The notes under the pieces: model-generated
What the model was told of the DNA's origin: nothing
The model's database searches: none
The model's input: the letters and a program-made list of their open reading frames with translations, nothing else
DNA from: Antrodiella citrinella
Taxonomy: Eukaryota; Basidiomycota; Agaricomycetes; Polyporales; Steccherinaceae
NCBI GenBank assembly: GCA_004802725.1
Contig: SGPM01000043.1
Location: forward strand, 1-64,000
Direction: 5' to 3'
DNA length: 64,000 nucleotides
Shown here: in pieces, positions 23,570-35,628 of the stretch
Layout: the number at the start of each line of letters is the position of its first letter
Numbering within the stretch: the first letter of the stretch is position 1
Program-made: the position numbers and the translations under genes

Positions 23570-23700
23570 CGCCTTCTTCCCGTTTGAGCATAATCCTCCA
23601 ATAATCCTCTCCGACGACCTTCCTCGTCTCCTCGTCTCTCTTTTCCTTTCTCTTCCTCCTTGTTCTTTCCTCTTTTCTCTATTCTTACTTGTCGTCGACG
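23570..23700 (+). promoter_or_regulatory. pyrimidine-rich promoter tract of the G-alpha gene
   Basis: About 130 bp made almost only of C and T on the + strand (CTCGTCTCCTCGTCTCTC and similar), roughly 270-400 bp upstream of the G-alpha start. CT-rich tracts just upstream of transcription starts are a common feature of strongly expressed filamentous fungal genes. The assignment rests on position and composition only. Confidence 0.5.
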
Positions 23701-23967
23701 GGCGTAGAACTGCACATTCTCTCGAGGTACGGCCCTGCACGTCCATCATCATCAGCATCTCAGCAGTTTTTCACCTTCTGACCTCAGTTTCTGACATTCC
23801 ATTGATATCGCGGGCCTCTCACACCATCTCCCACTTCCTGATTACGCTCCACCACGACCCACCGCCCTCTCTCGACGTTCCTTCTCCGTGTGCTACCCTC
23901 TCGTCAATTCGGCGGCCTCAGTCCGCTTCATCCTTGTCAATAGTCTGTACATACCGCTGTCACAATC

Positions 23968-26125
23968 ATGGGCGCTTGCTTTTCGGCCGGAGGTCTCGAG
24001 GTTAGCGAGGAGGACAAGAGGCTGCATCGAGAGGCAGAGAAGAGCCTGAAGGAGGTGCGTGTTCCATTTTCTCTATGTGTCATACTGGACAACCTCTCAT
24101 GAGTACCTTAGGCAAAGAGCAAGATGGGGCACCAGGTCAAGGTGCGGATTTTGCGTGCTATCTTCTCCTAGTGAGATAAACTCAGCATATATGCGTATCA
24201 TAGGTCCTCCTGCTTGGTTCTGGAGACTCGGGAAAGTCTACCGTCTTGAAGCAGATGCGTCTCATCCACCGAGTCCCCTTCTCCACACAAGAGATTGAGT
24301 CGTATCGACAACTCGTGTTCAACAACCTCACGCATGGCATGAAGTACCTTATCGACTCTATGGAAGACATGGGCATCTCATTGTCGGAGGCATATGGGGA
24401 GTATGTGCAGCTCATTGACGATGCGACGGATCTCCGAGACGGACAGCCATTCCCTCCGGAGTATCTCGCGCCTCTGCGGAAGCTCTGGGAGGACCCGTCG
24501 GTACAAAAGGCTTGGGATCGAGGGAACGAAGCTGCTTTACCGGAAAAGTATGTCACTCTTTACTCGGTGCATGCCGCCAATGATCTATCTATGCTGACCT
24601 AATACCCTCTGTGCAGTCTGATCTACTACTTCTCGGATTTGGACCGGCTGTTCGATTCAGAGTATACCCCTAATGAACAAGACATCGTACACGCGCGGGC
24701 TCGGACAATTGGTATCACGGAAACAATCTTCCACCTCCGAGATCATGAAATGCTTATGGTCGACGTTGGTGGCCAGAAGAGTGAACGACGGAAGTGGATC
24801 CACTGCTTCCAAGATGTAACGAGTATTTTGTTCCTGGTCAGCTTGAGTGGGTACGACCAGTGCCTGATTGAAGACAAGGACGCGGTATGTTTCCTGAGTT
24901 TCTGTGCGACGTCCAGAAAACTAACGGCGGATTACTCAGAATCAAATGCAAGACGCTATGACAATCTGGGATTCAATATGTCATTCACAATGGTTCAAAA
25001 ATACATCCATAGTGAGTTCAGATGATTGTGAGATTTCACAGAGCATCTCGTGACTTACTGTTCGTTCTCAGATTCTGTTCCTGAACAAGAATGACCTGTT
25101 CGAACGCAAGATTGAGCACTCGGATATAAAGAACTATTTCCCCGTATGTATTCCTCGGCTGTGAAATGTGTTGCGTTCTCATCTTCGCTTCGGCGTGCAG
25201 GATTACGATGGTGAGGCTGCTGATGCCAGAGCAGGTCGAGACTACTTCAAGAAGCGATTCGCCAGACTGGCCCAGAAAGCAAACCAGAAAGAGCGAGAGA
25301 TTTACATCCAGTACGTCGCATTCTGACAGTCCTTTTCACATGCCTCGCTGAATTGACACTGATCCGGTGACCTAAGTACCACAACTGCTACTGACACTGG
25401 AATGCTGCGAGTTGTAATGGCCGCTGTTGAAGGTGCGTTTTGATTGCATTCTCACGTCGGCGTATTGACACTGACATATGTTTCACAGAGTGAGTCTTTC
25501 TTCCCATTGTTTCCCCCACACCCCACACCGTTTTTGTTATACCTGTTCCGTCTCAACAACACATGGCTCAATGTTACGGTCCGTGTACCACGTTCTTCAG
25601 CATTATTCTAAGACAAGATCTGGAGAATGCTGCTCTGCTATAACGCCTGCCTTTCGGAGCCTTCCTTTGACTATTTATACAGTCATCTTATACTCCCGTG
25701 CTATCTTCTTTGATATCATGTGTGTCCGATATTCCCATTGCTTTCATCTCTTCTCCAGGCTTGTACTACCATCCGTTTCTTGCATATGTCTATAATCTCA
25801 ATATGTCTCATACTCATGGTTCTTTTCATTGGTTACCTCTTCGCGCCGCTCTCCTCCTCCATCCTCCGGGTACTTTTGCAATTCAAACTCGCTGCCCACG
25901 ACACGTTATGCTCTCTCAAATTTCGATTTGATGAAAACTGCACTACAATATTTGCGTATGTCCCTCAATCCTACCAAACATGCGCGATTGATCTGCTCTT
26001 CAACCCAACCTGGGACTACCAATTGTCTAGTACGATCATCAGTAGGAATGTACGTGATCGACCTAGCATGCTACGAAACGTTTGCTAACGCGAGATCCTT
26101 CCAGATTCGCCAGATCATGTTGTAG
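23968..26125 (+). CDS. heterotrimeric G protein alpha subunit (with a 1-nt exon)
   Basis: GTP-binding switch of a seven-helix receptor pathway at the plasma membrane. Exons: 23968-24054, 24112-24141, 24204-24547, 24617-24884, 24940-25011, 25072-25143, 25201-25310, 25377-25432, 25489 (single A), 26031-26049, 26105-26125; total 1080 nt, 359 aa, the usual G-alpha size. MGACFS at the N-terminus gives Gly2 myristoylation and Cys4 palmitoylation sites. P-loop GSGDSGKST at residues 44-52 (normally GAGESGKS), switch [11 protein letters not shown] with catalytic Arg181, switch II DVGGQ with Gln207, NKND at 272-275, and TATDT before the last helix. The C-terminal helix reads AVED-TIISRNIRQIML. The Asp is assembled from three exons (G, A, T). 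Without the 1-nt exon the frame stops at AVEE and the receptor-binding helix is lost. The last long intron is 541 nt, unlike the others (55-70 nt). No Cys at position -4, so not a pertussis-toxin-sensitive type. Confidence 0.93.
25489..25489 (+). other. single-nucleotide exon in the G-alpha gene
   Basis: The A at 25489 is flanked by an acceptor (ACTGACATATGTTTCACAG, with a CTGAC branch) and a donor (GTGAGTC). Including this one base brings the frame into phase with the downstream exon at 26031 and creates the Asp conserved in G-alpha C-terminal helices. Confidence 0.7.
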
Positions 26126-29100
26126 GACGGGCGCTCCTGGATGCACGGGTGTGGATATTCCTAGCAGGGAACAAGAACATCAATACGTCCGGGCGTGCCA
26201 CTTCTCGTGTTCTCGTGTTATGCTTCGGCCGTCCACTCTGCAAGGGTTTTTCCGAATGTGGAATCACACCCCAGCTTTCGGAAATCGCAATGCCCCCTAC
26301 AATACATTCCTCCTACTCATCCGTCATTCGTTATATTCTCCATCGCCCTCCATCTGCTCCCGCCGCCCACAACGTCGTTCGCGCCCTTCGGTTTACCGAT
26401 CCACCAACGCCCCCGCCCCTTGTAACCCTTACATAACTTATTCCTCCGCATCCTCGCCTATTTCCTCTCCCTTACCTCGGTCGACCTTCCATTCGGACAA
26501 GTCGGAAGTCGAAATACTCGGTGGCGCTTTTGCGCCCTGGACGGACCTGCCTTAAGTTTTGACCGATTGTCAATCGCCGATCGTGCTGCAATCGCTGTTG
26601 GCTCGTGTGTGGCCCGTTTGGGAAATCCCGCCGGCTTGGTGACTGTTCACCGATGCCGAGGCTTGTTGTTTTCGTGACCGTCGGTCGCGCATCTGACTTT
26701 TTGTCGTTCGATTGATACCAGGTTGTCGTTAGATCAAGACGCTCGCTGTCAGTTTCCTCGTCTTTGTTGTCGATTCGTGTCTTCTATCCGTGTTTTTCTC
26801 ATCAGGCGATGTTCAAACGTACAAGTTCGACATTCCCCCTTTCGTCCCATCTCATTCTTCTGTTACATATTCACGTTAGTACGTTTGATCCCCATCCCCA
26901 TCCCCACCCACTCGATGCCGTACATGCCATTTCCTGTTTTTGTTTCTCTTCTTTTGCATCATCCATCGTCACCTCTCTATGCCTCACCTCACTTGTTGTT
27001 TGTTGTTTGTTGTCGTTCTAATCTGTCTGTTGTTCGTCTGTTCTGCTGTTGCATTGCCCCCCAATCACGCCCCCACGCCATTGTTGTGATAAGTAGTGTA
27101 GTCACTGTGTACGGTCCATAGTTCAGTTCGACGCCCCCATATTTAATGCCTCGTCTTTACCGGAATTTTCACCTCTTCATCGGACTGTGAGGTTTCCGAT
27201 GATGGCGACGATCACCGGTGATCTACGCGCGCGGTGTCTGGTTGGTGGCTGTGGGTGGTCGTGAACGTCCCAGTCACAGCCGACGTCGATCTCACACATC
27301 TGCCAAAACTCATCCGTGGTGACGTCGAGTTGTGATAGCTTTCATTTTTGGTCCGGGATGTACGTGGAGACTGATAATGAATGCCGTGGCATATGATGAG
27401 TGCATGGGAACCGTGTGCACATGGCGTCCTCAGAGACCCACGAGAGTCCGAAAGCACGTGCACGGTGCGTGTGAGCACTGCAGCCGCGTGCATGACATCC
27501 AGGCAGCTGAGCTGGGATCTTTATTGACGATCAGTGCACCTTCCAGAGCGTGTTATCTGTGGTATACTATTGTTTGAGGAGTCCATCATGAATGATGAGT
27601 GATGGTTATCATGAGATGTATTTCTCGGACTCCCAGGGCGTGCAACTTCAAGTGGTATACGTAGTAGCTTCGGTCGTTGGTGCCTGCGGCCTGGAGGCTT
27701 CCGAGAAGCTGAGTGAACTTTTCGCATCATGAGACCGAGAGACCCGCGTTCCTTCTGAAAGGGGAGTAATGTTGAGCTAAGAACGTGCCTGAGCAAGGAG
27801 CAAGTTCACGCTACGAGACAGAAGGCCCATTACTTTTGCAGCGGTGAGAGAGGTTTGTCATATGAGACCAGTCCAAGTTTACATCATTTTCCATAACAGA
27901 AGAACTTTGACACGTCCAAACCTTTTACATGCGCTTGGGAGGCACAGATGCCCCAGTTATAGCGACGCGCCTTGAACCTTCCACCGATGTCCTGTAACTC
28001 TGCCGCGACGACGGTCAATGCATCGGCACTATCTGAATACGGACTGCAGAGTCAAAGGCCTCTGCGCTTCGTACATCCTGCGATAACGAAGACTAAGCAA
28101 GCCAATGTAGACCGTCTGTCCGATACCGGCCGTGATGCTCTCCGAGCTGGTTGTTTGTCTGCGATATAAAACTTGGATGACCTCCTTACTGATTCTCGGG
28201 CAAGGCGTATCTGCACAACAAAAGGCATAGGCGAGACAAGATGCTGGAGAAATTGTAGTACAGGCTCACCTCGCTCTGAACTACAGACTTGGAAGATGCG
28301 TCTGTCGTATACAGCCGTTCTCGGCCCGGGTATAATGGGCGGTGGTTTTCGCATTAGGCAGCTCTGTCGTCGCAGAGCCTGCGATTCTTGAGGACAGGTA
28401 CGCCGACGCTGGGCGTCGCTGGGACTGATTCTAGACAAACGTTACCATGTTGCTGTAGGCAAGAGAACGATGTGATCCGCTGTTGAGCTGTGGACTAGAG
28501 AGAGGACCGATGAAACGAGGCGACAAGATAGATACGTACCACCACGAGAGTGTCTCGGCAATGAATTTGTATGGAATTCGGCGTTCACTGGCGTAGTGCA
28601 GCCACCAAAGAGCAAGATCAACGAGACGCAGCAAATTGCTCACAGGAGCAGTCGAAAGTAAAATCAGTCCCCTCGGCAGTGCAAACCAGGCTGACAGACC
28701 AGTGCAGAGTAGATCTGGATGACCGGGACCAGAGTCTTCACCGCGGCGGTACAATCGAAATACCAATCAATCCGAATGTAGAATGAATTAGCTGACCAGA
28801 ATTCGATTCTTGACCACAGGAGCGCGGGTTGATGTAGTCCGACGAGAAGGTAGCTACGCGGCGGACAAATTCCATTCCAGACGGGTAGAACATAGCACTT
28901 TCGAGGGCTTTCCCATCAGTTGTCGGCCAAACATCCAGCTACGCGGCTGGTAGAAGATTATAATGCAGACCGTCGCTGCTCCTGCAGTGAAGAGGCTTTC
29001 CTGGCAGTCGGATTCAGAACCCGACTGAGGGACCTACAGCGGCCACATCCGAAAAGCTCGATTGCAGTGCGCGATCAGCACGGGAATGTTACGCGGGAAG

Positions 29101-30700
29101 GCTATCGTCAAGGCCAAAGCTCCACCGTAGTTGATGTCGAGGAACTGCCTTCGGAGTAGGACCGGGAAGTCCGCGTGTGCATCTTCCGATGGCAGAGGGG
29201 CGGCAACAAAGTGAGGACTTCGTGAGATGCACGAACTCGGAGCTACCGGTCAGCACACAAGGGCTCTAACCCAGAAGGCCGGTGCACCGTGGTTCTGACC
29301 TTCTGTAGATGTGGATCAGAGACAATGATACGATGCGCTGTGGCTCTCCCGACGCGATGCGCTCACAAAGGGTGGGCCCGATCATCGTGGCCGGCTTGTT
29401 TCAACTCAGGCCGCCGTTAGGAGCGCCTTTACATAGATGTGGGTCCATGTGGGTATAGGGGCATCTGTCAAAATTTTAATATGCCTCCGAGCCGAATATC
29501 GCGTTGACGCTGACGGCTACGACTTGAAATAGGCTGCGGGGTTTTGCCGCTGGTAGCTTGAAAGTATATTGTTTGTCAATTTGGAGGCGCGGTTTAGAAT
29601 CCAAGCAGACCGTTAGCCACGCTGCGCGCACCCTACACCGTGTTCCGAGTCGTCCCGTAACTCTGTTCAATGATTGAAACATGTCCGACTCAGTGGGGTT
29701 CCAGCCTCTTGGCTTTGGGATCCGGATCGGAGCGTCACTACAGAAACGATAGTTCAGTTTTGACAACCTGACCTGCCAGGACATCGATAAACTAACATAA
29801 AAAAGCTGGGTGGCATGACAGTTCCGATTCCAACGGGAGTTTAGGGTTGTTGCTAGCCACAAGTTCCTCCAGGGGCAACTTGAACGATGGTGCTGACGGA
29901 GCTTACAGCCTTATGCTGCCTCTTCTGAACTGGACAGTCCGGTTTAGTAAAAGACTCTGCGAGGCTTCAGTATGGATCTCGACCGGAGGAGGTTTCAAGG
30001 AGGTTCGGTGGGATAACTGACCGTGACTCTGCGGAGATGTCCGAACGACTAGCCTGAGTGTGGCGCGTTATCTGCATGATCGACCAGATCTGCCGCAGCA
30101 GCAGCAAGCACTCTGGCGGACCATTGCTTTCTAGTCATGGTCTGCCCCATTCGAGGAGCTCGATGATCCGAGTCGATCACGCGCATGAAGATTAGACTCA
30201 GACGAAAGCGTCGGGATCGGCTCAAGACTCAAGAAGTTGAAGTTTAGCGGGCCCAAGGACAACATTCATGCATACGGTCCATGGACCATACCAGGGGCCG
30301 CTGCTTCGCACAGCCTCGGGATCGCAACCATGCTGCGAGGTCTCCTTTCTCTCAACACCGGCGCCGCTGTCGTCATTTGTATGGTTTTTAGGAAAGCAAA
30401 CTGCGAGACCCCCCTATTCGATGAGAATTTTGCGATTCCGTTCTTTGAGGCTATGCACATTCGTACTGCACCTTGGCCGCCACACCACTAGAAAGGGATG
30501 CGTTCAGTAAGATATGCAGAAACGGATCTCAGATGTCTCCTCTCCCTTTCACGCGCACGGAAGGCCCACTTGCAATGCGGTTTGAAGTTTCATGCATAGA
30601 GTACAACAATAATATAGATAGTCTGACCAGTAATAGTGTGTAGTGTTGTCTCCCCAACGCGACCTAACAAAATGCCGATCAAGGAAAATGAAGCAGAACC
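26126..30700. other. long gene-free stretch
   Basis: No supported gene on either strand. 26.1-27.1 kb is pyrimidine-rich on + and probably includes the G-alpha 3' UTR. 27.1-30.7 kb contains only short ORFs without recognisable motifs or convincing splice structure. Confidence 0.6.
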
Positions 30701-32012
30701 TCAGATACCCTGACCGCCAGTGACCTCCAGAGTGTGTCCTGAGACAAACGAAGCCAAAGGAGAGGCCAAGCTAGAGAACATCATAAGTCCCTGACATCAC
30801 ACAGGAGATACTACGCGGCACTTACAAAAGAACACTACCCGCGGCGTCGTCTGGGGTTCCAGCTCGGGCGAGGGGAATGTGAGGAAACGCCGAAGCTGCT
30901 GGTCCTGCGGGTGCTTTGGCAGACTGCGCTCCGGGTATACCAAGTGTGACTTTCTTTCCGTCAATCTCAATGGTCGCGCCGTCTTCCTTCGCTAATGTCA
31001 ATCTGCGAAATTTTGTCAACTGTCGAAATGGGCGTCGAGGGTATCCGAACTTCTCGGCCTCACCTTGTCGTGATATGTCCGAAGGCAACGGTATTGGCGC
31101 GGACACCGAATGCACCCCACTCTTTGCAGAGGGTTTTGGTGAGACTAAGCACGGCGGCTTTGGCAGCAGCATAATTCGCTTGTCCAATATTACCGTGTAG
31201 ACCAGATGTTGAAGATACGTTGGTCACAGAGCGGTTTTCCGTGTTACCCTCCATGTGATGGAACATCAGAAGATTGACTACGAGAGGCAGGGAGATGACA
31301 CACACCTTGATGCGCATATATGGCGCGGCGGCACGGATGAGTCTGAAGGGCGCGCGAACGTGTACCTTCATAATGATATCAAACGCATCGTCCGGCGTTG
31401 TGTGGAACATACGGTCGAAGGTGAAACCAGCATTATTTACGATATGGTTGAGCTTTCCGTACTTCCTGGGTGTGCCTGTCAGAAACCCTGAATTATGAGG
31501 TAAATGGGTTAGACGTACTTGATTGTAGCTTCCAATATCCGCTGCGGGAAGTCGTCCGCGGACACGTCACCACCCACAGCAATAGCGTCGCCTCCTGCGG
31601 CTTTGATTTCTTCGACGACTGCCTCTGCCTTCTTTACATCCAGACTGCAGATATAGGGGCGTAGTGAGTGTAATAGAATTCATCAGCATCGTATATGCGG
31701 AATAGAAAGGTAAAATACGACATACTCTGACACGACAACCTTTGCACCCTCCTTCGCAAACAGGATAGCGCAGCTGCGTCCGATACCCTATATGTTGAGA
31801 CCGGTCAGTGCCGGATTCCTACGTTTGTAAGGCTTATATCCTGACCTGGCCAGAACCTATAATACAAAAGTTGTATGAGTATCTACACCCGCGTCCATTC
31901 CGAGAAAAACATTGTATGACGCACCTGTGATAATTGCAACTTCTCCTGCCAACAGTCCCCGACTATATGTGTTGCTGAGATGGCCAGCGACTTGGGACAA
32001 ACGGTCTGCCAT
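30701..32012 (-). CDS. short-chain dehydrogenase/reductase, 3-oxoacyl-ACP reductase (FabG)-like
   Basis: NAD(P)-dependent oxidoreductase of the classical SDR family. Exons (5'-3'): 32012-31925, 31856-31846 (11 nt), 31787-31726, 31644-31519, 31465-31306, 31248-31064, 31002-30826, 30770-30701; total 879 nt, 292 aa. Signatures: cofactor motif TGSGQGIG (formed by splicing the 11-nt exon), an acidic Asp after the second strand (VVVSDLD, which favours NAD(H)), NNAG, catalytic Ser in NVSSTSG, and YAAAK with catalytic Tyr and Lys. The end GHTLEVTGGQGI is the usual FabG-type finish. About 45 extra residues between VAFGHITTRLTL and PLARAGTPDD form a lid insertion also seen in fungal fatty-acid or multifunctional-type SDRs. 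The substrate cannot be deduced. Confidence 0.92.
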
Positions 32013-34424
32013 TATGGGGTTTTCTACGTTGACTGTGCAAGGGAAGTTTTCGCGGTTACTGAAGTGAACGTGAGGTCGTCGACGAGGATGCAGACGAGAC
32101 AAGTATTTGAACGAATGTGGGGAAGGTATGGGGATGACTCTGCGATCGTTATGTCCGGGTAGACAGGTAACCGGTGTGCGACAGTAACGGTCCTTTTCGG
32201 GCCGACACTTTGCTCCGAGAGAATCCGACGACCGATTCGTTGTCATCGTCCAGCACGTTCTACACACTCGTTCGACGTCCCCCAAGGAGTTGAACGTTGA
32301 ACGTTGAACGTTGAGCCCGAGAGCGTGTACACAAGAGATGTCCTGCAGGTACGTGTTTACCGGTCTGTGATTATCTGATCGCGTACTGACTGAAGTCCAG
32401 TATTAAATTTACAGTGTCCAACTGTTCAGTGTCACTGCCCCGGAGGATGCTTGCTCCCGACTAGTAGTGTGGTCGTGATCAAGCTCGACCATGCTTTGCG
32501 TTGTTCAGACTTTTGGAAAGCCTTGGGAAAGCCTTGGTATGCTGTCTGACTTCCTGCAGGGAATGCGAGGAGCGCCTTGCAGATCAATCATATCACGGAC
32601 GCCCCTGCAGTACGCTCTTGCTTTGTGAGTTGTTCATACAATTTTCCATACAATTGATCGTTGAACATTTCCCTCGAAATATATATCGCTGCTAAGAGCT
32701 CTACAACCTCGTCACATCAAGTAGTGATGTCGGCCTTGCGCATCATCTTTTCCGGTATTGCCTAGTGTCTCTTGTGGTGCACGTCTCTGGTCTGCAAGCT
32801 CAGATCGACCACAGAGTCGTTTGGTTCAACGGGAAAATCGCTTCTTTTACCGCAATATGTGACTACAATGACATACATTGCGTCTAGTGATTACATGCTC
32901 AGGTGAATGCAACTATTGATCCTTCTCTGGGTGCAATACAGTACCGGAACCTGCTACGTCATCAATGATCCTTCCACCAAGTAGGCGCAATCTGGATATC
33001 TGATAACCGAACATACATGTGCACCCGGATTCCGTGGCATTTTCAAGAGATCTTTCTCAAACATGAATGCATCCCTCTACCTGATTCCGACTGGTTTCCA
33101 CGATCCTCCGCGTCTCGGACCAGCCACGACAGTATCGGTCTCCTTGTACATAAAATCTTCTTTACCCGAGCTAATCCTATACTTACGGAACAGATTTTGT
33201 GCAGGATCACCTTGAGGCCCGACAAACCTTGTGTAACCGCGTCTTCTCATCGTCCCTGCGAGATACCGAAGTCAAAGGGTCAAAAATACCGGAGATTTCT
33301 TCGCCTTCCTGGTCTAGCTTCGTATGCTATGGCAGATACGCGCAGGGATCGTGGCTTCAAGATGATGTACACGCGGAACGCTGCTGGCTGGTACGAACAG
33401 CCTTCTCAGGACTCAAGAAGAATACTCAAGACCAATGTACGCTCTCTCACAGAGTTCCGTTCACCGAATTGAATAACAGGAACCGGAACGGCAGCGCCTG
33501 CTGTGCGTTTATCGCCTGCCCCTCCTGGATCAATTCACCGTACGGAATTCTTCTTACGTGGTGTATTCAATAGATGTACTCCCCTGGAATGTGGTCGGCC
33601 CCGTCAAAATCAAAATCCAGGTCTAGAGAACCGTCTGAGCCCCGAGCCTTGCCTATATACACTAACGGTCTAGAATTAAATAGTCAACCAGCCGGTTATT
33701 CGCCCAGCCAGCCAGTTCAGATCTCGTCCACTGTGTCATCCTCAGACGTTAAGATTCGAATACTGGCCAGCCGATCCGTTGGTTTCCAGAACGCGGCTGT
33801 CTGCAAAGGCGCCGACGCTCGCGGTCCAGAATGTAATTGACTAGCTGCCCGCGTCCGCCGCGTAGCCACCCATATTCGGATCTCGACGACTGTGTCACAG
33901 TCACCCTCTAATGCGGTCAACTTTGAAACTTGTCAGCACAACACTCTGTTGGATTCAGATTCTGACCGACAGGAAAGCTTCCAGACGTCTACATCTGCGG
34001 TCCAGAATTGAATTATGAGCCAGCCGCTGAGACTTCTCGCGCACTAGCCACTAGGTTCGAATCTGGTTACCCTTCACCGCAGTCAGGGTTCGAATTCTGG
34101 TCAGCCCGTCTGCCTGGGTTGCTTTGAATCTTGACTGCTACTGTCAGCAGGCAACGGCTCGCATCGATCTCGGTTGGACTACCCCAGGGAATACGGAATT
34201 GACCCGCCTCTCTGTTCATGAATCTGTCCTGATACCTTGCAAAACATGGCCTAGTACCGAATGTGGTTCACGTGCTACAGAGGATCGCTTGTACGGTCCT
34301 TCGATTCTACAGGAACAAACCGCGGTCATTCTGCTCCTTTGGTCTCTTGGTCTTCGGTCTCAGCGCTGCCTTGATTGACTGCGTGTGATTCGGTTTCCGA
34401 CATTGAAAAATACATCTTCTTGCA
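32013..34424. other. gene-free stretch
   Basis: No supported gene. It starts with the promoter side of the dehydrogenase and continues with sequence lacking recognisable coding motifs. 33.6-34.4 kb repeats short AGCCAGCC- and TTCGAAT-like words, too weak to call. Confidence 0.55.
32290..32313. repeat. GTTGAAC 7-bp tandem repeat
   Basis: GTTGAAC repeated three times plus a partial fourth copy, about 280 bp upstream of the dehydrogenase start. It may lie in the promoter; no function inferred. Confidence 0.8.
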
Positions 34425-34571
34425 CTATAGTCTTAGGCTTCGGGCTCTCCGACAACAACGTTTTCCTGATGCAACGTAATCATTCTCGATGACAGGCTTT
34501 GCGACGGCAGTGCCCAATGCAAGGACCACCATCGCGAGACTGAGGACAGTGGATGTGAACGCGACACGCAT
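34425..34571 (-). CDS. putative small secreted basic peptide
   Basis: A 48-aa ORF. Residues 1-24 form a good signal peptide: MRVAF start, a hydrophobic core (VLSLAMVVLALGTAVA) and a small residue before the predicted cut ahead of KPVIEND. The remaining ~24 residues are basic with KRCCRRAR, so a dibasic protease site and a Cys pair are present. No CaaX end, so it is not a typical mushroom pheromone precursor. It is short and unsupported by homology; an intron changing the C-terminus is possible. Confidence 0.35.
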   Translation of the reverse strand: MRVAFTSTVLSLAMVVLALGTAVAKPVIENDYVASGKRCCRRARSLRL

Positions 34572-34964
34572 TTTAATGTCTGGCTGGAGAGGTGAGCTTC
34601 GTTCTACCATCCATTGAGCGTGTATCTCACCAGAGGGTCTTGCTGTGCAGGTGCTTGGCTTGAGGACCCGTGCAGGAAAGTCATCAATGTATACCACATA
34701 TATACCACAAGGCAATGTTCTCAATCGCGCACGGAGCTTTGGGACACCTTTGGTACAAGGACAGCACCGATAACCAACGCGCTCACGTTCAAAGAACACG
34801 ATGTGGTCAGTCGGTCTAGTAAAGCGTTTTGCTTATGCGTTCCTGCGACTCAGAGAGACGAGTATGTCATGCATAAGATTCGTGTATGCATTACGTCCCA
34901 TCGTCATACTATGAATTTCTGCAGGATATATTGATACATAGGGGCGCATCAAGATCACCCGGGT

Positions 34965-35628
34965 TCACGTAGAAGAAGGTTCCGACCCGGGGTGCTCATT
35001 CGATATTTGATATAGCCAGTAATCTGTCATACCACACAAGTAAGCCATCATCCTGTCAAACATTCTGAAGAAGGGCAGCGATGTGGACGTACCCAGTGTA
35101 TACAGTGGATTGCTGTGACGCCTTGCCAGTTCCGCTTCGACCTTGTCGCTGTGTACAAGTTCAAGTTCAGGTTTCATGTCAAGCATGCAATGACAGATGC
35201 TGGCAGGCGGAAGAAACACTTACAGACACTGCGTGAACTTACTCAACGCCATCTCAGAGTTATCCACCATCGTCAGAAAAGAGTTGTAGAAGCATTGGAA
35301 TAAGACGGAGTTCGGATCGTAGACTTGCGCTTGTAATTCTGCCAAACAATCAGCTTTACCACACAAAACACGCGTTGTCGCGTGTCTGGTATCCTAAAGT
35401 AACATGCGCACCTGGTGGGAGTGGGCCAAGGACGTGTGCATAACTGGGATACACGACGGCAACTTCTGACGGCGAGGTCGAGGTTGTTTGGTGTGGCGCG
35501 GATGTTTCTGCCGTGTTCTGCTACAAGATAAACATCAGTCAAGTGTCTACATCCTTAGGTGTGAAATCGAAACGTACTGGAGTAACTGGTTGTGGCTGAG
35601 TTAGTTGTGGCGCGTGTCCTGAGGCCAT
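34965..35628 (-). CDS. unassigned 152-aa protein
   Basis: Function not recognised. Exons 35628-35578, 35520-35412, 35338-35224, 35148-34965 join in frame to 152 aa. Introns are 57, 73 and 75 nt with GTACGT, GTGCGC and GTAAGT donors. The N-terminal third is Pro/Gln/Thr/Ser-rich and disordered. The middle (VYDPNSVLFQCFYNSF, then ALSKFTQCLDKVEAELARR) looks helical. The last part depends on whether a GTACGTCC donor near 35094 is used; unspliced, the frame runs to TGA at 34965. It is divergent from the GPALPP gene, the starts being 324 bp apart. Confidence 0.6.

Noticed and set aside
25490..25495. Donor-disrupted stwintron (nested twin intron) at the G-alpha 1-nt exon
   Set aside because: After removing the first intron the second donor GTGAGT is already complete before splicing, so no nested donor is formed; a 1-nt exon explains the data better.
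29476..29862. 128-codon ORF on the - strand
   Set aside because: No domain, no splice or promoter context, composition like the surrounding noncoding sequence.
34000..34110. tRNA-like GGTTCGAATC words
   Set aside because: No matching acceptor stem, D-arm or anticodon arm could be drawn around them.
34425..34571. Mushroom mating pheromone precursor
   Set aside because: Lacks the C-terminal CaaX box, and has a classical signal peptide which pheromone precursors do not have.
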